Shown piece by piece: positions 44,431 to 53,975 of a stretch of DNA of 64,000 nt. The translations under genes were made by a program, and so were the position numbers. The stretch is taken from NCBI GenBank assembly GCA_029973955.1, contig JARKQJ010000145.1, positions 53,728-117,727 of the forward strand, read 5' to 3'. The notes under the pieces were generated by a model. The model had not been told where the DNA came from. It searched no databases and saw nothing but the letters and a program-made list of their open reading frames with translations. Source of the stretch: Paludibaculum sp. (GTDB lineage: Bacteria; Acidobacteriota; Terriglobia; Bryobacterales; Bryobacteraceae). Every line of letters starts with the position of its first letter. Positions within the stretch are counted from its first letter, which is position 1.

Positions 44431-47052
44431 CTATTGCAGCGGCAGATCGCCCTGGCCGTTACCATCTTCCGGTTCCTCCGCCTCCACCACCGTGCAGGCG
44501 GCGGCCACCAGATCTTCGCCCTCCATTGTCACCAGTTTGACGCCGGAGGCCGAGCGGCCGGTCTTGCGGATGCTCTCTGAATCGGTGCGTAGGATCTTGC
44601 CTTCGCGGGTGATCAGGATGACGTCGGTGTCTTCCTTCACCGCCAGGACTGCCATCACCTTGCCGGTCTTGTTGGTCACCTTCATGTTGATGACCCCCGA
44701 GCCGGCGCGGCTCTGGAACCGGTACTCGCTCACCTTCGTGCGCTTGCCGAAGCCGTGCTCAGAGACCGAGAGGATGAAGTCGTCCTCGCCCACAATCTGC
44801 ATGCCGATGATGTAGTCGTCCTTCAGCTTGAACTTCATCGAAGTCACGCCGGCGGCCGGCCGTCCCATCGGGCGGACGTCTTCCTCGCTGAACTTGATCG
44901 CCAGACCTTCCCGCGTGCCCAGAAACACCAGTTCCTTGCCCGTGGAGAGCATCGCTTCGATCAGTTCGTCGCCTTCCTTCAGGCCGATCGCGATGATGCC
45001 GCGCGCCATCGGGTTGTCGAACACCGTCAGTTCGCACTTCTTGATTACGCCTTGCCGCGTGGCCATTACCACGTAGTTGTCCGGCGTGAACTCCTTCACG
45101 GCCAGGAACGCTCGCACCGTCTCGTCTTCCTGCAGGTTGATCAGGCCGTTGATGTTCTTGCCCTTCGCCGCCGCGGCGGCATCGGGGATGTTGTACACCT
45201 TCAGCCAGTACACGCGGCCCATGGAGGTGAAGATTAGCAGGTAGCTGTGCGTGTTCACCACCATCAGGTGTTCCACCACGTCTTCTGATCTCGTCGCCAT
45301 CCCGATGCGGCCCTTGCCGCCGCGCGACTGCCGCCGGTAGGTGTCCAGCGACGTCCGCTTCAGGTAGCCGCCGCGGCTGACGGTGACGACGACATCTTCC
45401 ACCTTGATCAGGTCTTCGATGTTGATCTCGCCCTCGTCTTCCACGATCTGCGTCCGGCGCTCGTCGCCGAAGTCCTTCTGGACCTCTTTGAGCTCCTTCA
45501 CGATCACGGCGCGCAGAACCTTGTCCGAGCCCAGAATCTCCAGGTAGCCGGCGATCAGCCGCTGGATCTCCGCCAGTTCGTCCAGGATCTTCTGCTGCTC
45601 CATGCCGGTCAAACGCTGGAGCTGCAGTTCGATAATCGCCTGCGCCTGCTTCTCGGTAAAGTCGAAGCGCGACATCGGCTCGCCGTTGTAGCGAAGCGTC
45701 GGCGACCACCGTGCCAGCACTTCGGCCAGCTTGGGATTCTCGGGGAATTCCATCTGCCCGGTCAGCGCCTCGCGCGCTTCCCGCGGATTCCGGGCCGCAC
45801 GCACGGTTTCGATCACCGCGTCCAGGTTCTGCAGCGCTTTCTGGAAACCCAGCAGCAGATGTTCGCGGTCTCGCGCCTTCCTCAGCAGGAACTCCGTGCG
45901 CCGCCGCACCACTTCCACGCGGTGGTCGATGAACCGCTTGATGCAGTCGATCAGCCCCATCTCGCGCGGCTGTCCGTTGACGATGGACAGCATGATCACG
46001 CCGAAATTCACCTGCATCTGCGTGTTCTTGTACAGGTTGTTCAGTACGATCTCGGTCTGTTCGCCGCGCTTCAGTTCGATCACCACGCGCATGCCGTCGC
46101 GGTCGCTCTCGTCGCGGACGTCTGAGATGCCCTCGAGCCTCTTTTCATTCACCAGGGAGGCGATCTGCTCCACCAGCCGCGCCTTATTCACCTGATAGGG
46201 CAGCTCGGTGATGATGATCGCTTCGCGGTCCTTGCCCACCTTCTCCGTCGCCACCTTGGCGCGGATCTTCATCGAGCCGCGGCCGCGCGAGAAGTAGTCG
46301 TAAATCCCCTGGCGTCCGAGAATGATGCCGCCCGTCGGGAAGTCGGGGCCCGGCACCATCTCCAGAATCTTGTCCAGCGTCAGCGCCGGATTCTGCACCA
46401 GAGCGATCGCCGCGTTCACGATCTCCGTCAGGTTGTGCGGCGGAATGCGCGTCGCCATGCCCACCGCGATGCCCTCGCTGCCGTTCAGCAGCAGCAGCGG
46501 AACACGCGCCGGCAGCACCTCCGGCTCCACCATGGAGTCGTCGTAGTTGGGACGGAAATCCACCGTCTCGCTATCCAGATCCTCCAGGATGATCGCCGCG
46601 ATCTTCGAAAGCCGCGCCTCGGTGTACCGCATCGCCGCCGGCGGATCCGCGTCGATCGAGCCGAAATTGCCCTGCCCATCCACGAGCGGGTAGCGCAGTG
46701 AAAATGGCTGGGCCATGCGCACCAACGCGTCGTAGACCGAGGTGTCGCCATGCGGGTGGAACTTGCCCAGCACGTCGCCGACGATGCGCGCCGACTTCTT
46801 CGTGGGGCGATTGTAAGTCAGCCCCATCTCGCTCATTCCATATAGGATGCGACGGTGGACCGGCTTCAGGCCGTCGCGCACGTCTGGCAGCGCGCGCCCG
46901 ATGATCACCGACATCGAGTAGTCGAGATACGAACGCCGCATCTCTTCTTCAATCGCGATCGGCGAAATGTTCTTCCGGTCTCCCAATGGCAGCTGCACGC
47001 CGCTGGACGAGGGAGGCGTTTGCTGGTCTTCAGGGTCTTGAGGATTGGGCAT
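44431..47052 (-). CDS. gyrA: DNA gyrase subunit A
   Basis: 873 residues; GGAGG lies 7-8 nt before ATG 47052. Breakage-reunion subunit of gyrase. [28 protein letters not shown] opens the winged-helix domain (in pieces). The quinolone region reads [17 protein letters not shown] with Thr104 at the E. coli Ser83 position and Asp108 at Asp87. The catalytic Tyr is 143 in [10 protein letters not shown]. The C-terminal six-bladed domain carries the GyrA box QSRGGKG (575-581), which marks it as gyrase and not topoisomerase IV. A Glu/Asp tail ends in [13 protein letters not shown]. No gyrB adjacent. Confidence 0.97.
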   Translation of the reverse strand: MPNPQDPEDQQTPPSSSGVQLPLGDRKNISPIAIEEEMRRSYLDYSMSVIIGRALPDVRDGLKPVHRRILYGMSEMGLTYNRPTKKSARIVGDVLGKFHPHGDTSVYDALVRMAQPFSLRYPLVDGQGNFGSIDADPPAAMRYTEARLSKIAAIILEDLDSETVDFRPNYDDSMVEPEVLPARVPLLLLNGSEGIAVGMATRIPPHNLTEIVNAAIALVQNPALTLDKILEMVPGPDFPTGGIILGRQGIYDYFSRGRGSMKIRAKVATEKVGKDREAIIITELPYQVNKARLVEQIASLVNEKRLEGISDVRDESDRDGMRVVIELKRGEQTEIVLNNLYKNTQMQVNFGVIMLSIVNGQPREMGLIDCIKRFIDHRVEVVRRRTEFLLRKARDREHLLLGFQKALQNLDAVIETVRAARNPREAREALTGQMEFPENPKLAEVLARWSPTLRYNGEPMSRFDFTEKQAQAIIELQLQRLTGMEQQKILDELAEIQRLIAGYLEILGSDKVLRAVIVKELKEVQKDFGDERRTQIVEDEGEINIEDLIKVEDVVVTVSRGGYLKRTSLDTYRRQSRGGKGRIGMATRSEDVVEHLMVVNTHSYLLIFTSMGRVYWLKVYNIPDAAAAAKGKNINGLINLQEDETVRAFLAVKEFTPDNYVVMATRQGVIKKCELTVFDNPMARGIIAIGLKEGDELIEAMLSTGKELVFLGTREGLAIKFSEEDVRPMGRPAAGVTSMKFKLKDDYIIGMQIVGEDDFILSVSEHGFGKRTKVSEYRFQSRAGSGVINMKVTNKTGKVMAVLAVKEDTDVILITREGKILRTDSESIRKTGRSASGVKLVTMEGEDLVAAACTVVEAEEPEDGNGQGDLPLQ

Positions 47053-47104
47053 GGGGCAACCTCCAGTTTACCAAAACGCTTGATACAAAGGGGCTTATGT
47101 TAAG

Positions 47105-48079
47105 ATGAAACGAGGGCGCATGCTTTCCATCGTTATCCCCATCCACAACGAAGAGCCTGCCATTCTAAGGCTTTACGACCGCTTGACCGCCGTCCTCGCC
47201 CAACTCGCCAGGCCCTACGAAATCATCTTCATCGACGACGCTTCCACCGATCGCAGCTTCGACCTCCTCTCCAATCTCGTCGAAACCGACGGCCGCCTCC
47301 GCGTCGTCCGCCTCCGTCGCAACTTCGGCCAGACGGCCGCCCTCTCCGCCGGCTTCGACGAAGCCAAGGGCGACGTCATCGTCGCCATGGACGGCGACCT
47401 CCAGCACGACCCAGCCGACCTGCCCGCACTCCTCGCCAAAATCGACGAGGGCTACGACATCTCCTCCGGCTGGCGCAAACAACGCAACGACAACATGGTG
47501 ATGCGCAAGATCCCCTCCCGCATCGCCAACTGGCTCATGGCCCAGGTCAGCGGTATCGAACTTCACGACTTCGGCACCACCTACAAGGCTTACCGCTCAG
47601 AGATCATCAAGGACATCAACCTCTACGGCGAACTCCACCGCTTCATCCCGGCCCTCGCCTCCTTCTACGGCGCCAGGATCGCCGAAGTCCCCATCCAGAA
47701 CCCCCCGCGCACCGGCGGCGCCTCCCATTACGGCATCGGGCGGACCTTCAACGTGATGTTCGACATCATCACCATCCGCTTCCTGCTCAAATACCTCACC
47801 CGCCCCATGCACTTCTTCGGCCGCATCGGCCTGGCCAGCTTCACCGCCGGCGGCCTCATCCTGGCCGTCCTCTTCGTCAAGAAGATCCTCGGCCACGAGA
47901 TCATCATGGCCCACGGCCCCCTTCTCTTCACCGGCGGCCTGCTCCTCCTCATCGGCCTCATGATGTTTACCACCGGCCTGCTCGGCGAAATGATGATGCG
48001 CACCTATTTCGAAAGCCAGGGCCGCCGCATCTACGCCGTCCGCGAAGTCCGCGCCAAACAAACCCAAAAGGCCGGCTGA
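47105..48079 (+). CDS. GT2 glycosyltransferase, polyprenol-phosphate type (DPM1/GtrB-like)
   Basis: 324 residues. The GT-A fold is seen in LSIVIPIHNEEPAILRLYDRL, EIIFIDDASTDRS, VVRLRRNFGQTAALSAGFDEAKGDVIVAMDGDLQHDP (in pieces; DxD-type MDGDLQHDP) and AEVPIQNPPRTGGASHYG. Two C-terminal membrane helices (FTAGGLILAVLFVKKIL; LLFTGGLLLLIGLMMFTTGLL) place it with enzymes that load sugar on undecaprenyl phosphate for later transfer. The start is 52 nt from the divergent gyrA. The GtrA-like protein at 13.7 kb is a possible but distant partner. Confidence 0.9.
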   Translation: MKRGRMLSIVIPIHNEEPAILRLYDRLTAVLAQLARPYEIIFIDDASTDRSFDLLSNLVETDGRLRVVRLRRNFGQTAALSAGFDEAKGDVIVAMDGDLQHDPADLPALLAKIDEGYDISSGWRKQRNDNMVMRKIPSRIANWLMAQVSGIELHDFGTTYKAYRSEIIKDINLYGELHRFIPALASFYGARIAEVPIQNPPRTGGASHYGIGRTFNVMFDIITIRFLLKYLTRPMHFFGRIGLASFTAGGLILAVLFVKKILGHEIIMAHGPLLFTGGLLLLIGLMMFTTGLLGEMMMRTYFESQGRRIYAVREVRAKQTQKAG

Positions 48080-48095
48080 GCGCGCCCTCTGTTAT

Positions 48096-48120
48096 GATGG
48101 CTCCGGCAAACGGAGCCATC
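48096..48120 (+). promoter_or_regulatory. 10-bp perfect hairpin covering the ribosome-binding site of the 48123 gene
   Basis: GATGGCTCCG (48096-48105), loop GCAAA, CGGAGCCATC (48111-48120). The only Shine-Dalgarno (GGAG, 48112-48115) lies in the 3' arm, 7 nt before ATG 48123. Could restrict translation or act as an end to the preceding transcript; no T-tract follows. Confidence 0.55.
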
Positions 48121-48122
48121 CC

Positions 48123-48944
48123 ATGAAGTTTCTTCGCACTCTCCCCGTCTTCCTCGCTGCCGCGGCCCTCTTCTTCCCCGCTGCCGATAGCCCCGCTCAA
48201 TCCCCCAGGAAACGCCTCCTTGTCATCGGCGCCGTCAAGGGCTTCCAGCACGACGCCACTTCCACCGCCATGGGCACGCTCTGGAAACTAGGGAAAGACA
48301 GCGGCCTCTGGGAGACCTACTTCAAGACCGACACCCAGCTCCTCACCAAGAAAAAGCTCACCGCCAACGCCAAGAACATCGACTACTTCGATGCCGTCGC
48401 CTTCTATACCACCGGCGAACTCGACATGGACGACGAGCAGAAAGCCGCCCTCATCTCCTTCGTCAAGGACGACGGCAAAGGCTTCATCGGTGTCCACTCC
48501 GCGCCTGATACTTTCTACAAATGGCCCGCCTACGGCGAGATGCTCGGCGGCTACTTCGACGGCCACCCCTGGAATACCTTCCCCGCGCCCATCCTCGTGG
48601 AAGACCCGTCCAACCCCCTCGTCAAACACCTGCCCGCTCAGTTCACCGTCCTCGATGAGATCTACCAGGCCCGCGACTTCTCCCGCGAAAAGTCCCGCGT
48701 CCTCATGCGCCTCGATGAATCCAAGCTCGATATGACCAAAAAGGGCATCAAGCGCACCGACAAGGACTTCGCCGTCACCTGGATCCACCAGTACGGCAAG
48801 GGCCGCGTCTTCTATTCCACGCTCGGCCACACCGAAGAGTCCTGGGCCAATCCCGGCGTCCAGAAGATGTGGCTCGAAGCCGTCAAATGGACCATGGGGC
48901 TCACCGAAGCCGATGCCACGCCGCGCCCCCGGCCCGCCAACTGA
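48123..48944 (+). CDS. secreted ThuA-domain protein
   Basis: 273 residues, signal peptide (MKFLRTLPVFLAAAALFFPAADSPAQ). ThuA fold: KRLLVIGAVKGFQHDATSTAMGTLWKL, YFDAVAFYTTGELDMDDEQKAALISFVKDDGKGFIGVHSAPDTFYKWPAYGEMLGGYFDGHPW (in pieces) and GKGRVFYSTLGHTEESWANPGVQKMWLEAVKWTMG. The HSAxDTF and GHTxExW segments are family hallmarks. Paralogue of the protein at 15.7 kb but closer to the short, single-domain forms. The gene stop lies 2 nt before the YdcF gene, so both are likely co-transcribed. Confidence 0.88.
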   Translation: MKFLRTLPVFLAAAALFFPAADSPAQSPRKRLLVIGAVKGFQHDATSTAMGTLWKLGKDSGLWETYFKTDTQLLTKKKLTANAKNIDYFDAVAFYTTGELDMDDEQKAALISFVKDDGKGFIGVHSAPDTFYKWPAYGEMLGGYFDGHPWNTFPAPILVEDPSNPLVKHLPAQFTVLDEIYQARDFSREKSRVLMRLDESKLDMTKKGIKRTDKDFAVTWIHQYGKGRVFYSTLGHTEESWANPGVQKMWLEAVKWTMGLTEADATPRPRPAN

Positions 48945-48946
48945 GC

Positions 48947-49627
48947 ATGCCCCAGTTCGATCCGGAACTCCTCCGCCTCGCTGCCGTCGTCTACGAGTAC
49001 CACCAGTTGCGCCACGCGCCGCAGCCGGCCGACGCCATGCTCGTCTTCGGCACCAACGACCTGCGCGTCGCCGAGGCCGCCGCCGCTTTCTTCCACCGCG
49101 GACTCGCCCGCATCGTCATCTGCTCCGGTGGGGTCGCTCACACCGCGGACCTCCTCGCCACCGGCTGGACCGAGCCCGAAGCCGAGGTCTTTGCCGATGC
49201 CATGGCCGCCCGCGGCGTGCCGCGCGCCGCGATTCTCCATGAGCCCCGCGCCCTCAACACTGCCGAGAACATCCGCTTCACCCGCGAACTCCTCGCCGCC
49301 CTGAAACTCACGCCCCGCAATCTCCTGCTCGTGATGAAGCCCTTCATGCAGCGGCGCGTCTGGGCCACCATGGCCGTCGAATGGCCTGAAATGCCCGCCA
49401 CCGTCGCCTCGCCCGATCTCACTCTCGAAGACTACTTCACGGAAGATCTGTCCCCGGAGCGCATCATCCCCATCCTCCTCGGTGACCTCCAGCGTCTCTG
49501 GATCTACGCCCGCCGCGGCTGGAGCGCTCCGCAACGCTTCCCCGCCGAAGTCCTCCACGCCTACCGCGCCCTCACCGCCCGCGGCTTCACCCAGCACCTC
49601 ATCCCAAACGAACCCGATCCCGCTTAA
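48947..49627 (+). CDS. YdcF-family protein (DUF218)
   Basis: 226 residues from ATG 48947. DAMLVFGTNDLRVAEAAAAFFHRG, IVICSGGVAHTADLL, VPRAAILHEPRALNTAENIRFTREL and LLLVMKPFMQRRVWATM match the DUF218 domain, which in other bacteria is linked to ElyC/SanA-type envelope polysaccharide functions or binds AdoMet (YdcF). No signal peptide or membrane span, so cytosolic. Ends with a TAA whose bases are shared with the stop of the convergent response regulator gene (TTAA). Confidence 0.85.
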   Translation: MPQFDPELLRLAAVVYEYHQLRHAPQPADAMLVFGTNDLRVAEAAAAFFHRGLARIVICSGGVAHTADLLATGWTEPEAEVFADAMAARGVPRAAILHEPRALNTAENIRFTRELLAALKLTPRNLLLVMKPFMQRRVWATMAVEWPEMPATVASPDLTLEDYFTEDLSPERIIPILLGDLQRLWIYARRGWSAPQRFPAEVLHAYRALTARGFTQHLIPNEPDPA

Positions 49628-50265
49628 CTCACGATCCCGTTCCGCAGCGCAAACCGCACGATGTCTCCCGTGTTGTGCAGGTTCAGCTTCTCCATCACGC
49701 TGCCCCGGTGCGATTCCACCGTGTAAACGCTCAGGTTCAGCGCCGTCGCGATCTCTTTATTGGTCTTCCCCTCGGCGATCAACGCCAGTACTTCGCGTTC
49801 CCGGCTCGTCAGCAGATCCACCGGGTTGGTGACATGCTTGCGGTAGTCCGTCAGCACGGCATCCGAGACCGCCGGGCTCAGGTACGCCTCGCCCCGCGCC
49901 ACCGCGCGAATGGCCCGGATCAGGTCCGCGTCGTCAGAGTCCTTCAGCAGATACCCGCGCGCCCCGGCCCGCAGAATCTCCCGCACATACACCGAGTCTT
50001 TGTGCATGCTCAGCCCGATCACCCGCGTGTACGGCAGTTCATCGCAAATCTGCCGCGTCCCTTCGATCCCGTTCAGCTCCGGCATCGACACGTCCATCAC
50101 CACCACGTCCGGCTTCAGTGCCCGCGCTTCCGTAATCGCCTCCCGCCCCGTCTGAGCCTCGCCCACCACTTCCATATCGGCTTGCGAATCGATCAGCAGG
50201 CGCACGCCCTTCCGCAGAATCGCGTGATCGTCAGCCAACAAAACTCGTATCTTCCTGCTCTGCAT
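49624..50265 (-). CDS. response regulator, NarL/FixJ family
   Basis: 213 residues. Receiver domain with Asp12/Asp13, phospho-acceptor Asp58 in VVVMDVSMPELNG and Lys in YLLKDSDD. C-terminal LuxR-type helix-turn-helix: LTSREREVLALIAEGKTNKEIATALNLSVYTVESH (in pieces). The start overlaps the end of the upstream histidine kinase gene by 35 nt, so they are a cognate pair. Divergent from czcCBA, which makes that operon the likeliest target, though this is inference. Confidence 0.93.
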   Translation of the reverse strand: MQSRKIRVLLADDHAILRKGVRLLIDSQADMEVVGEAQTGREAITEARALKPDVVVMDVSMPELNGIEGTRQICDELPYTRVIGLSMHKDSVYVREILRAGARGYLLKDSDDADLIRAIRAVARGEAYLSPAVSDAVLTDYRKHVTNPVDLLTSREREVLALIAEGKTNKEIATALNLSVYTVESHRGSVMEKLNLHNTGDIVRFALRNGIVS

Positions 50266-51340
50266 TCGGGTTCCTCCTGCGCAGCGGCACTTCCGCTCGA
50301 ATCATCAACCCGCCCTCATTCCGATTCTGCATGATCAGCTCCCCGCCCAGTTGCCGCGCGCGCGCTCGCATGCCCACCGTGCCCAGGCTCTGCCCGGCGT
50401 TTGGCCGCGGTCGCAACCCATGCCCGTTGTCGGCGATCTCCAGCCGGATCGTCGCCTCCGCCTGGTCCAGCGAAACCGACGCCTCCGTGGCATCCGCATG
50501 CCGGGCGATGTTGGTCAGCGCCTCCTGCGTGATCCGGAACAGGTGCGTCTCAGTCGCCCCGTCCAGCCGCACGCTCAGGTTCGACGTGTACTTCACCGGA
50601 ATCTGTGTCCGTTGCGTGAACCGTTCCGTCAGCCACCGCAGCCCGGCCTCCAGTCCCAGGTCGTCCAGGATCACCGGCCGCAACACCTGCGACAACTTCC
50701 GCACGTCCTGGATCACCTCGTCCACCACCTCAACGCAATCCTGGCGCACGCTCTCGAAATCCGATCCGTTGCCGCGTGTCAGCATCCGCCGCAATCCGCT
50801 CAACGCCTGTCCCAGCTCATCGTGCATCTCGTGCGAGAATCGCCGCGCCATTCGTTCGTGTCCGTCCAGCAGGTGCCATGAGACCCGCGCCAGCTCCGCA
50901 CTCTGCCATTCCAATCGCGCGAACGCCCTCTGGATGATCCAGAACGTCAACGCAGCCGTCCCCGCCGCCAGCACGAAGCACAGCCCCAGCACCCAGCTCA
51001 ACCGGTCGATCAGGTTCTTCGTCTCCGTGACGATCGAAGTCTCGATCTCCGCACCCCGCACTGACTCCACCAGGTGATACCGCACCAGCTCCTGTGCCGT
51101 GCTTTGAATCCTGCTCGAACCCTGGTACCCCAGGTAGGCCGCCAACAGCACCAGTCCCACCACCAGCGCAAAGCCCGCCGCCGCGAACTGCAGCACCCGA
51201 ACTCTCGACATCGGCGGCTCCGTCACCAGTTCCAGCAGCGAATTGTCCGGCTGTCTCGGCTCGCTCATAGCCAGATCGGCAGTCTTCTCGCTTGCTCCGG
51301 TCGCACTGCCGATTCCAGAATCGCAATTGACTTTCTTCAT
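50231..51340 (-). CDS. sensor histidine kinase, HisKA_3 (NarX/DesK-like)
   Basis: 369 residues from ATG 51340 (GGGGGT just before it). Two membrane helices, about residues 50-72 and 114-137, enclose a short periplasmic segment of about 40 residues (SSRIQSTAQELVRYHLVESVRGAEIETSI in pieces), with no Cys and a single His, so direct metal sensing by this loop is not obvious. The dimerisation domain has FSHEMHDELGQALSGL with phospho-His173. The ATPase domain has RITQEALTNIARHADA (N-box) and IADNGHGLRP, GTVGMRARA. Pairs with the response regulator downstream (35-nt overlap). Confidence 0.92.
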   Translation of the reverse strand: MKKVNCDSGIGSATGASEKTADLAMSEPRQPDNSLLELVTEPPMSRVRVLQFAAAGFALVVGLVLLAAYLGYQGSSRIQSTAQELVRYHLVESVRGAEIETSIVTETKNLIDRLSWVLGLCFVLAAGTAALTFWIIQRAFARLEWQSAELARVSWHLLDGHERMARRFSHEMHDELGQALSGLRRMLTRGNGSDFESVRQDCVEVVDEVIQDVRKLSQVLRPVILDDLGLEAGLRWLTERFTQRTQIPVKYTSNLSVRLDGATETHLFRITQEALTNIARHADATEASVSLDQAEATIRLEIADNGHGLRPRPNAGQSLGTVGMRARARQLGGELIMQNRNEGGLMIRAEVPLRRRNPNAEQEDTSFVG

Positions 51341-51431
51341 TGCACCCCCATGCTCAGGGGATAGTGCGGCCTTCCTGTGCCCCATTCCTCTCTCCAACCT
51401 GCAATTGTCCTTCTTTTCTAGCCTCCACGCG

Positions 51432-51477
51432 GGGTAAGAGAAATCCCGTCCTCAGGGGAGGGTAAATCCTTCCTCAG
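51432..51477. promoter_or_regulatory. imperfect tandem repeat in the HK-RR / czcC promoter region
   Basis: GGGTAA occurs at 51432-51437 and 51460-51465; TCCTCAG at 51449-51455 and 51471-51477. The TCCTCAG copies are 22 bp apart, about two helical turns. The related CTCAGGGGA is at 51353-51361 and again at 51451-51459. These are candidate binding sites for the divergent response regulator. Confidence 0.4.
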
Positions 51478-51497
51478 CCAGACATCCTATTTAGGTA

Positions 51498-52757
51498 ATG
51501 GAAAGACTACTCCTCGCGATAGGTGTGCTCGCCGCCGCGGCGGGCGCTCAAACTCCCAAAGACTTCACCGTCCAGCAGGCGGTGGAAGAGGCCATCGCCA
51601 ACAACCTGGATCTCGCCGCGCAGAAGCTCAGCGTCTCCGTCGCCGAGGCTGCCGAGATCACCGCCCGCCTCCGCCCCAACCCCGTCCTCACGCTTTCCGG
51701 TCAGACCCTCAACATCCTCGGCGCCAACTACTCTCCCGATACCCCCCTTGGTCCCAACCAGTTCAATATTCACACCGACTTCCCCATCGAACGCGGCGGC
51801 AAGCGCCAGCAACGCATCGCCCTCGCCCGCGAGGACAAGTCCCTCGCCGAACTCGGCGTCCGGGAGCTCCTGCGCCAGGTCGTCGCCGCCGTCCAGGCCG
51901 GCTTCGTCGAAGTCCAGCAGGCCAAGGAAAACTTGAAGCTCGCCCAGGAGAACCTGGCCAGCCTCCAGGGTGTCGTCACCGTCAACGAAGCCCGCGTCAG
52001 AAGCGGCGACCTCGCCGTCGTCGAACTCGACCGCTCCCGCGTCGCAGCCCTCCAAGATGCCGCCCCCGTCCGTCAGGCCGAACTCACCCTCGCGCAGGCC
52101 AAAACCCGCCTCCAGCAGCGTATGGGCCGCATAACCAAGTCCCAGGACTTCGACGTCTCCGGTGACATGCGCCGCCAGGACTCCCTCGCTTCCCCGGAAG
52201 AGATCCAACGCCTCGCCCTCCAGCGCCGCCCCGACTACCTCGCCACCCAACAGACCCAAACCCGCTCCCGCGCCGACCTCCGCCTCCAACTCGCCAACGG
52301 CAAGTTCGACTACTCCGTCGGCACCGAATACACCCATCAGTCCGCCTGGGGCGCCTCTGGCAGTTCCATGGGCTTCTACTTCTCCATGCCCCTCCCGCTC
52401 TTCAATCGCAACCAGGGTGAAATCGCCCGCGCCCAGCGCGAGATCAACTTCACCGGCGCCCGCATCCGGTCCATCGAAGCATCCATCGCCTCCGAGATCG
52501 AGCAGGCCCACCGCCAGTGTGTTGTCTCCCGCCAGCTCCTGGCCGGCATCGAACAGGACATGCTCGGCAAGGCCCGCTCCGTCCGCGACATCACCGAATA
52601 CTCATACCGCCGCGGGGAGGCCACCCTGGTGGAGTTTCTCGATGCCCAGCGGGCTTACAATGACGCAACCATGGCCTTCAATGAGGCGCGGGCCAACTAC
52701 GCGAAAAGCCTCTATCAGATCGACGCCGTCTCCGGCGCCACCGTGGCCGGCAATTAG
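51498..52757 (+). CDS. czcC: outer-membrane efflux channel, TolC/CzcC family
   Basis: 419 residues, signal peptide (MERLLLAIGVLAAAAGAQ). Two repeats of the outer-membrane efflux protein domain with long helical hairpins: DFTVQQAVEEAIANNLDLAAQKLSVSVAEAA (in pieces), PNPVLTLSGQTLN, VAAVQAGFVEVQQAKENLKLAQENLASLQ, and YRRGEATLVEFLDAQRAYNDATMAFNEARANYAKSLY (in pieces). Forms the trimeric exit duct with the adaptor and pump encoded next. The next gene follows after 21 nt. Confidence 0.88.
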   Translation: MERLLLAIGVLAAAAGAQTPKDFTVQQAVEEAIANNLDLAAQKLSVSVAEAAEITARLRPNPVLTLSGQTLNILGANYSPDTPLGPNQFNIHTDFPIERGGKRQQRIALAREDKSLAELGVRELLRQVVAAVQAGFVEVQQAKENLKLAQENLASLQGVVTVNEARVRSGDLAVVELDRSRVAALQDAAPVRQAELTLAQAKTRLQQRMGRITKSQDFDVSGDMRRQDSLASPEEIQRLALQRRPDYLATQQTQTRSRADLRLQLANGKFDYSVGTEYTHQSAWGASGSSMGFYFSMPLPLFNRNQGEIARAQREINFTGARIRSIEASIASEIEQAHRQCVVSRQLLAGIEQDMLGKARSVRDITEYSYRRGEATLVEFLDAQRAYNDATMAFNEARANYAKSLYQIDAVSGATVAGN

Positions 52758-52778
52758 GCCGCTCAAGGAGTTATCTCA

Positions 52779-53972
52779 GTGAATTGGTCACCTCAGTTGA
52801 AATCCGCGCTCGGCCTGGCCGCCGCTCTCTTCCTGGCCGCTTGCGGCAAGCAGGAAACCGCTCCAGCCAAGCCCTCCGATCCGCCCAAGGCCGTCTCCGC
52901 TTCTCCGGCCCAGAAGCAGCTCAACGGCGAAGTCGTCATGGATCCCAATGCGCCCGAGTTGAAGCAAATGCTCATTGAGGTGATCCAGGACGTGCCCGTG
53001 CCTGTCGATGAAGTCACCGTCACTGCTCGCATCCAGGCCAATCCCCACGGCGTCGGCCACGCCGTTGTCCCCGTTCCTGGCCGCATCACCCGCGTCATGG
53101 CCCGTCTCGGAGACTCCGTCACTAAGGGCCAGCCGCTCGTCTCCATCGAGAGCCCTGCCGTCGCGGAGGCCGAGGCCGCCTTCGTCCAGTCTGAAGCCAT
53201 GCTCCGCCAGGCCGAAATCGCACTCGCCAAGGCCGATGCCGACGTCGCCCGCCTCTCCGATCTCTTCGAGCACCAGGCCGTCGCCCAGAAGGAACTTCTC
53301 GCCGCCCGCACCACCGCCGGCCTCTCCAAGGCCGCGGTCGACCAGGCCCAAGGCGCCCGCGAGCAGGCCCGCCGCCGCCTCGAACTCCTCGGCCTCAAGC
53401 CCGGCGAGTTCCAGCAGCAGGTCGTGGTCCACGCCCCCATCTCCGGCAAGGTCATGGAGGTCAGTGTCGTCGAAGGCGAGTTTCGCAATGAGATCAACAC
53501 CCCCCTCGTCACCATCACCGACCTCAGCCGCGTCTGGGTCACCTCCGAAGTCCCGGAAAGCAAGATCCGCCTCTTCCACGTCGGCGGCATCGCCCACCTT
53601 GAGCTGATCGCTTACCCCAACGAAACCTTCCACGCCAAGGTCACCCGCATCGCCGACGCCGTCGATCCTGAAACCCGCACCCTCAAAGTCAATGCCGAAC
53701 TCGAAAACACCGCCGGCAAGCTCCGCCCCGATATGTTCGGCAGCCTGCGCTACTCCACCGGCGAAACGCCCGCACCCTGGATTCCCGAAACCGCCGTCGT
53801 CCGCCGCAACGGCATCGACCTCATCTTCGTCGAGCGCGCCCCCGGCCGCTTCGCCGCCGTTCCCGTCGAGCTCGGCAAGCCCATCCACGGCGGCTTCCCC
53901 GTCGACAAAGGCGCCAAGGCCGGTGACCGCATCGTCACCAAAGGATCCGTCTACCTCAAGGCGGCGCTGTAA
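52779..53972 (+). CDS. czcB: periplasmic adaptor (membrane fusion) subunit, CzcB family
   Basis: 397 residues; GTG start with AAGGAG about 8 nt upstream. Lipoprotein signal MNWSPQLKSALGLAAALFLAAC with lipobox LAAC. A lipoyl/barrel-sandwich segment (AVVPVPGRITRVMARLGDSVTKGQPLVSIESPAVAEAEA in pieces), a helical hairpin with AEIALAKADADVARLSDLF and a beta-barrel (TDLSRVWVTSEVPESKIRLF). No His-rich metal-binding N-terminus, unlike CzcB of Cupriavidus. Connects the pump to the outer-membrane channel; 3 nt before the pump gene. Confidence 0.9.
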   Translation: MNWSPQLKSALGLAAALFLAACGKQETAPAKPSDPPKAVSASPAQKQLNGEVVMDPNAPELKQMLIEVIQDVPVPVDEVTVTARIQANPHGVGHAVVPVPGRITRVMARLGDSVTKGQPLVSIESPAVAEAEAAFVQSEAMLRQAEIALAKADADVARLSDLFEHQAVAQKELLAARTTAGLSKAAVDQAQGAREQARRRLELLGLKPGEFQQQVVVHAPISGKVMEVSVVEGEFRNEINTPLVTITDLSRVWVTSEVPESKIRLFHVGGIAHLELIAYPNETFHAKVTRIADAVDPETRTLKVNAELENTAGKLRPDMFGSLRYSTGETPAPWIPETAVVRRNGIDLIFVERAPGRFAAVPVELGKPIHGGFPVDKGAKAGDRIVTKGSVYLKAAL

Positions 53973-53975
53973 ACC

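Noticed and set aside
44719..44745. Possible topoisomerase IV (parC) identity for the gyrA gene
   Set aside because: The GyrA box QSRGGKG at residues 575-581 and overall C-terminal domain favour gyrase.
48092..48097. Putative -10 (TTATGA) for the ThuA gene at 48123
   Set aside because: No -35 at the right distance; a start there would fall inside the hairpin, and upstream transcription is more likely.
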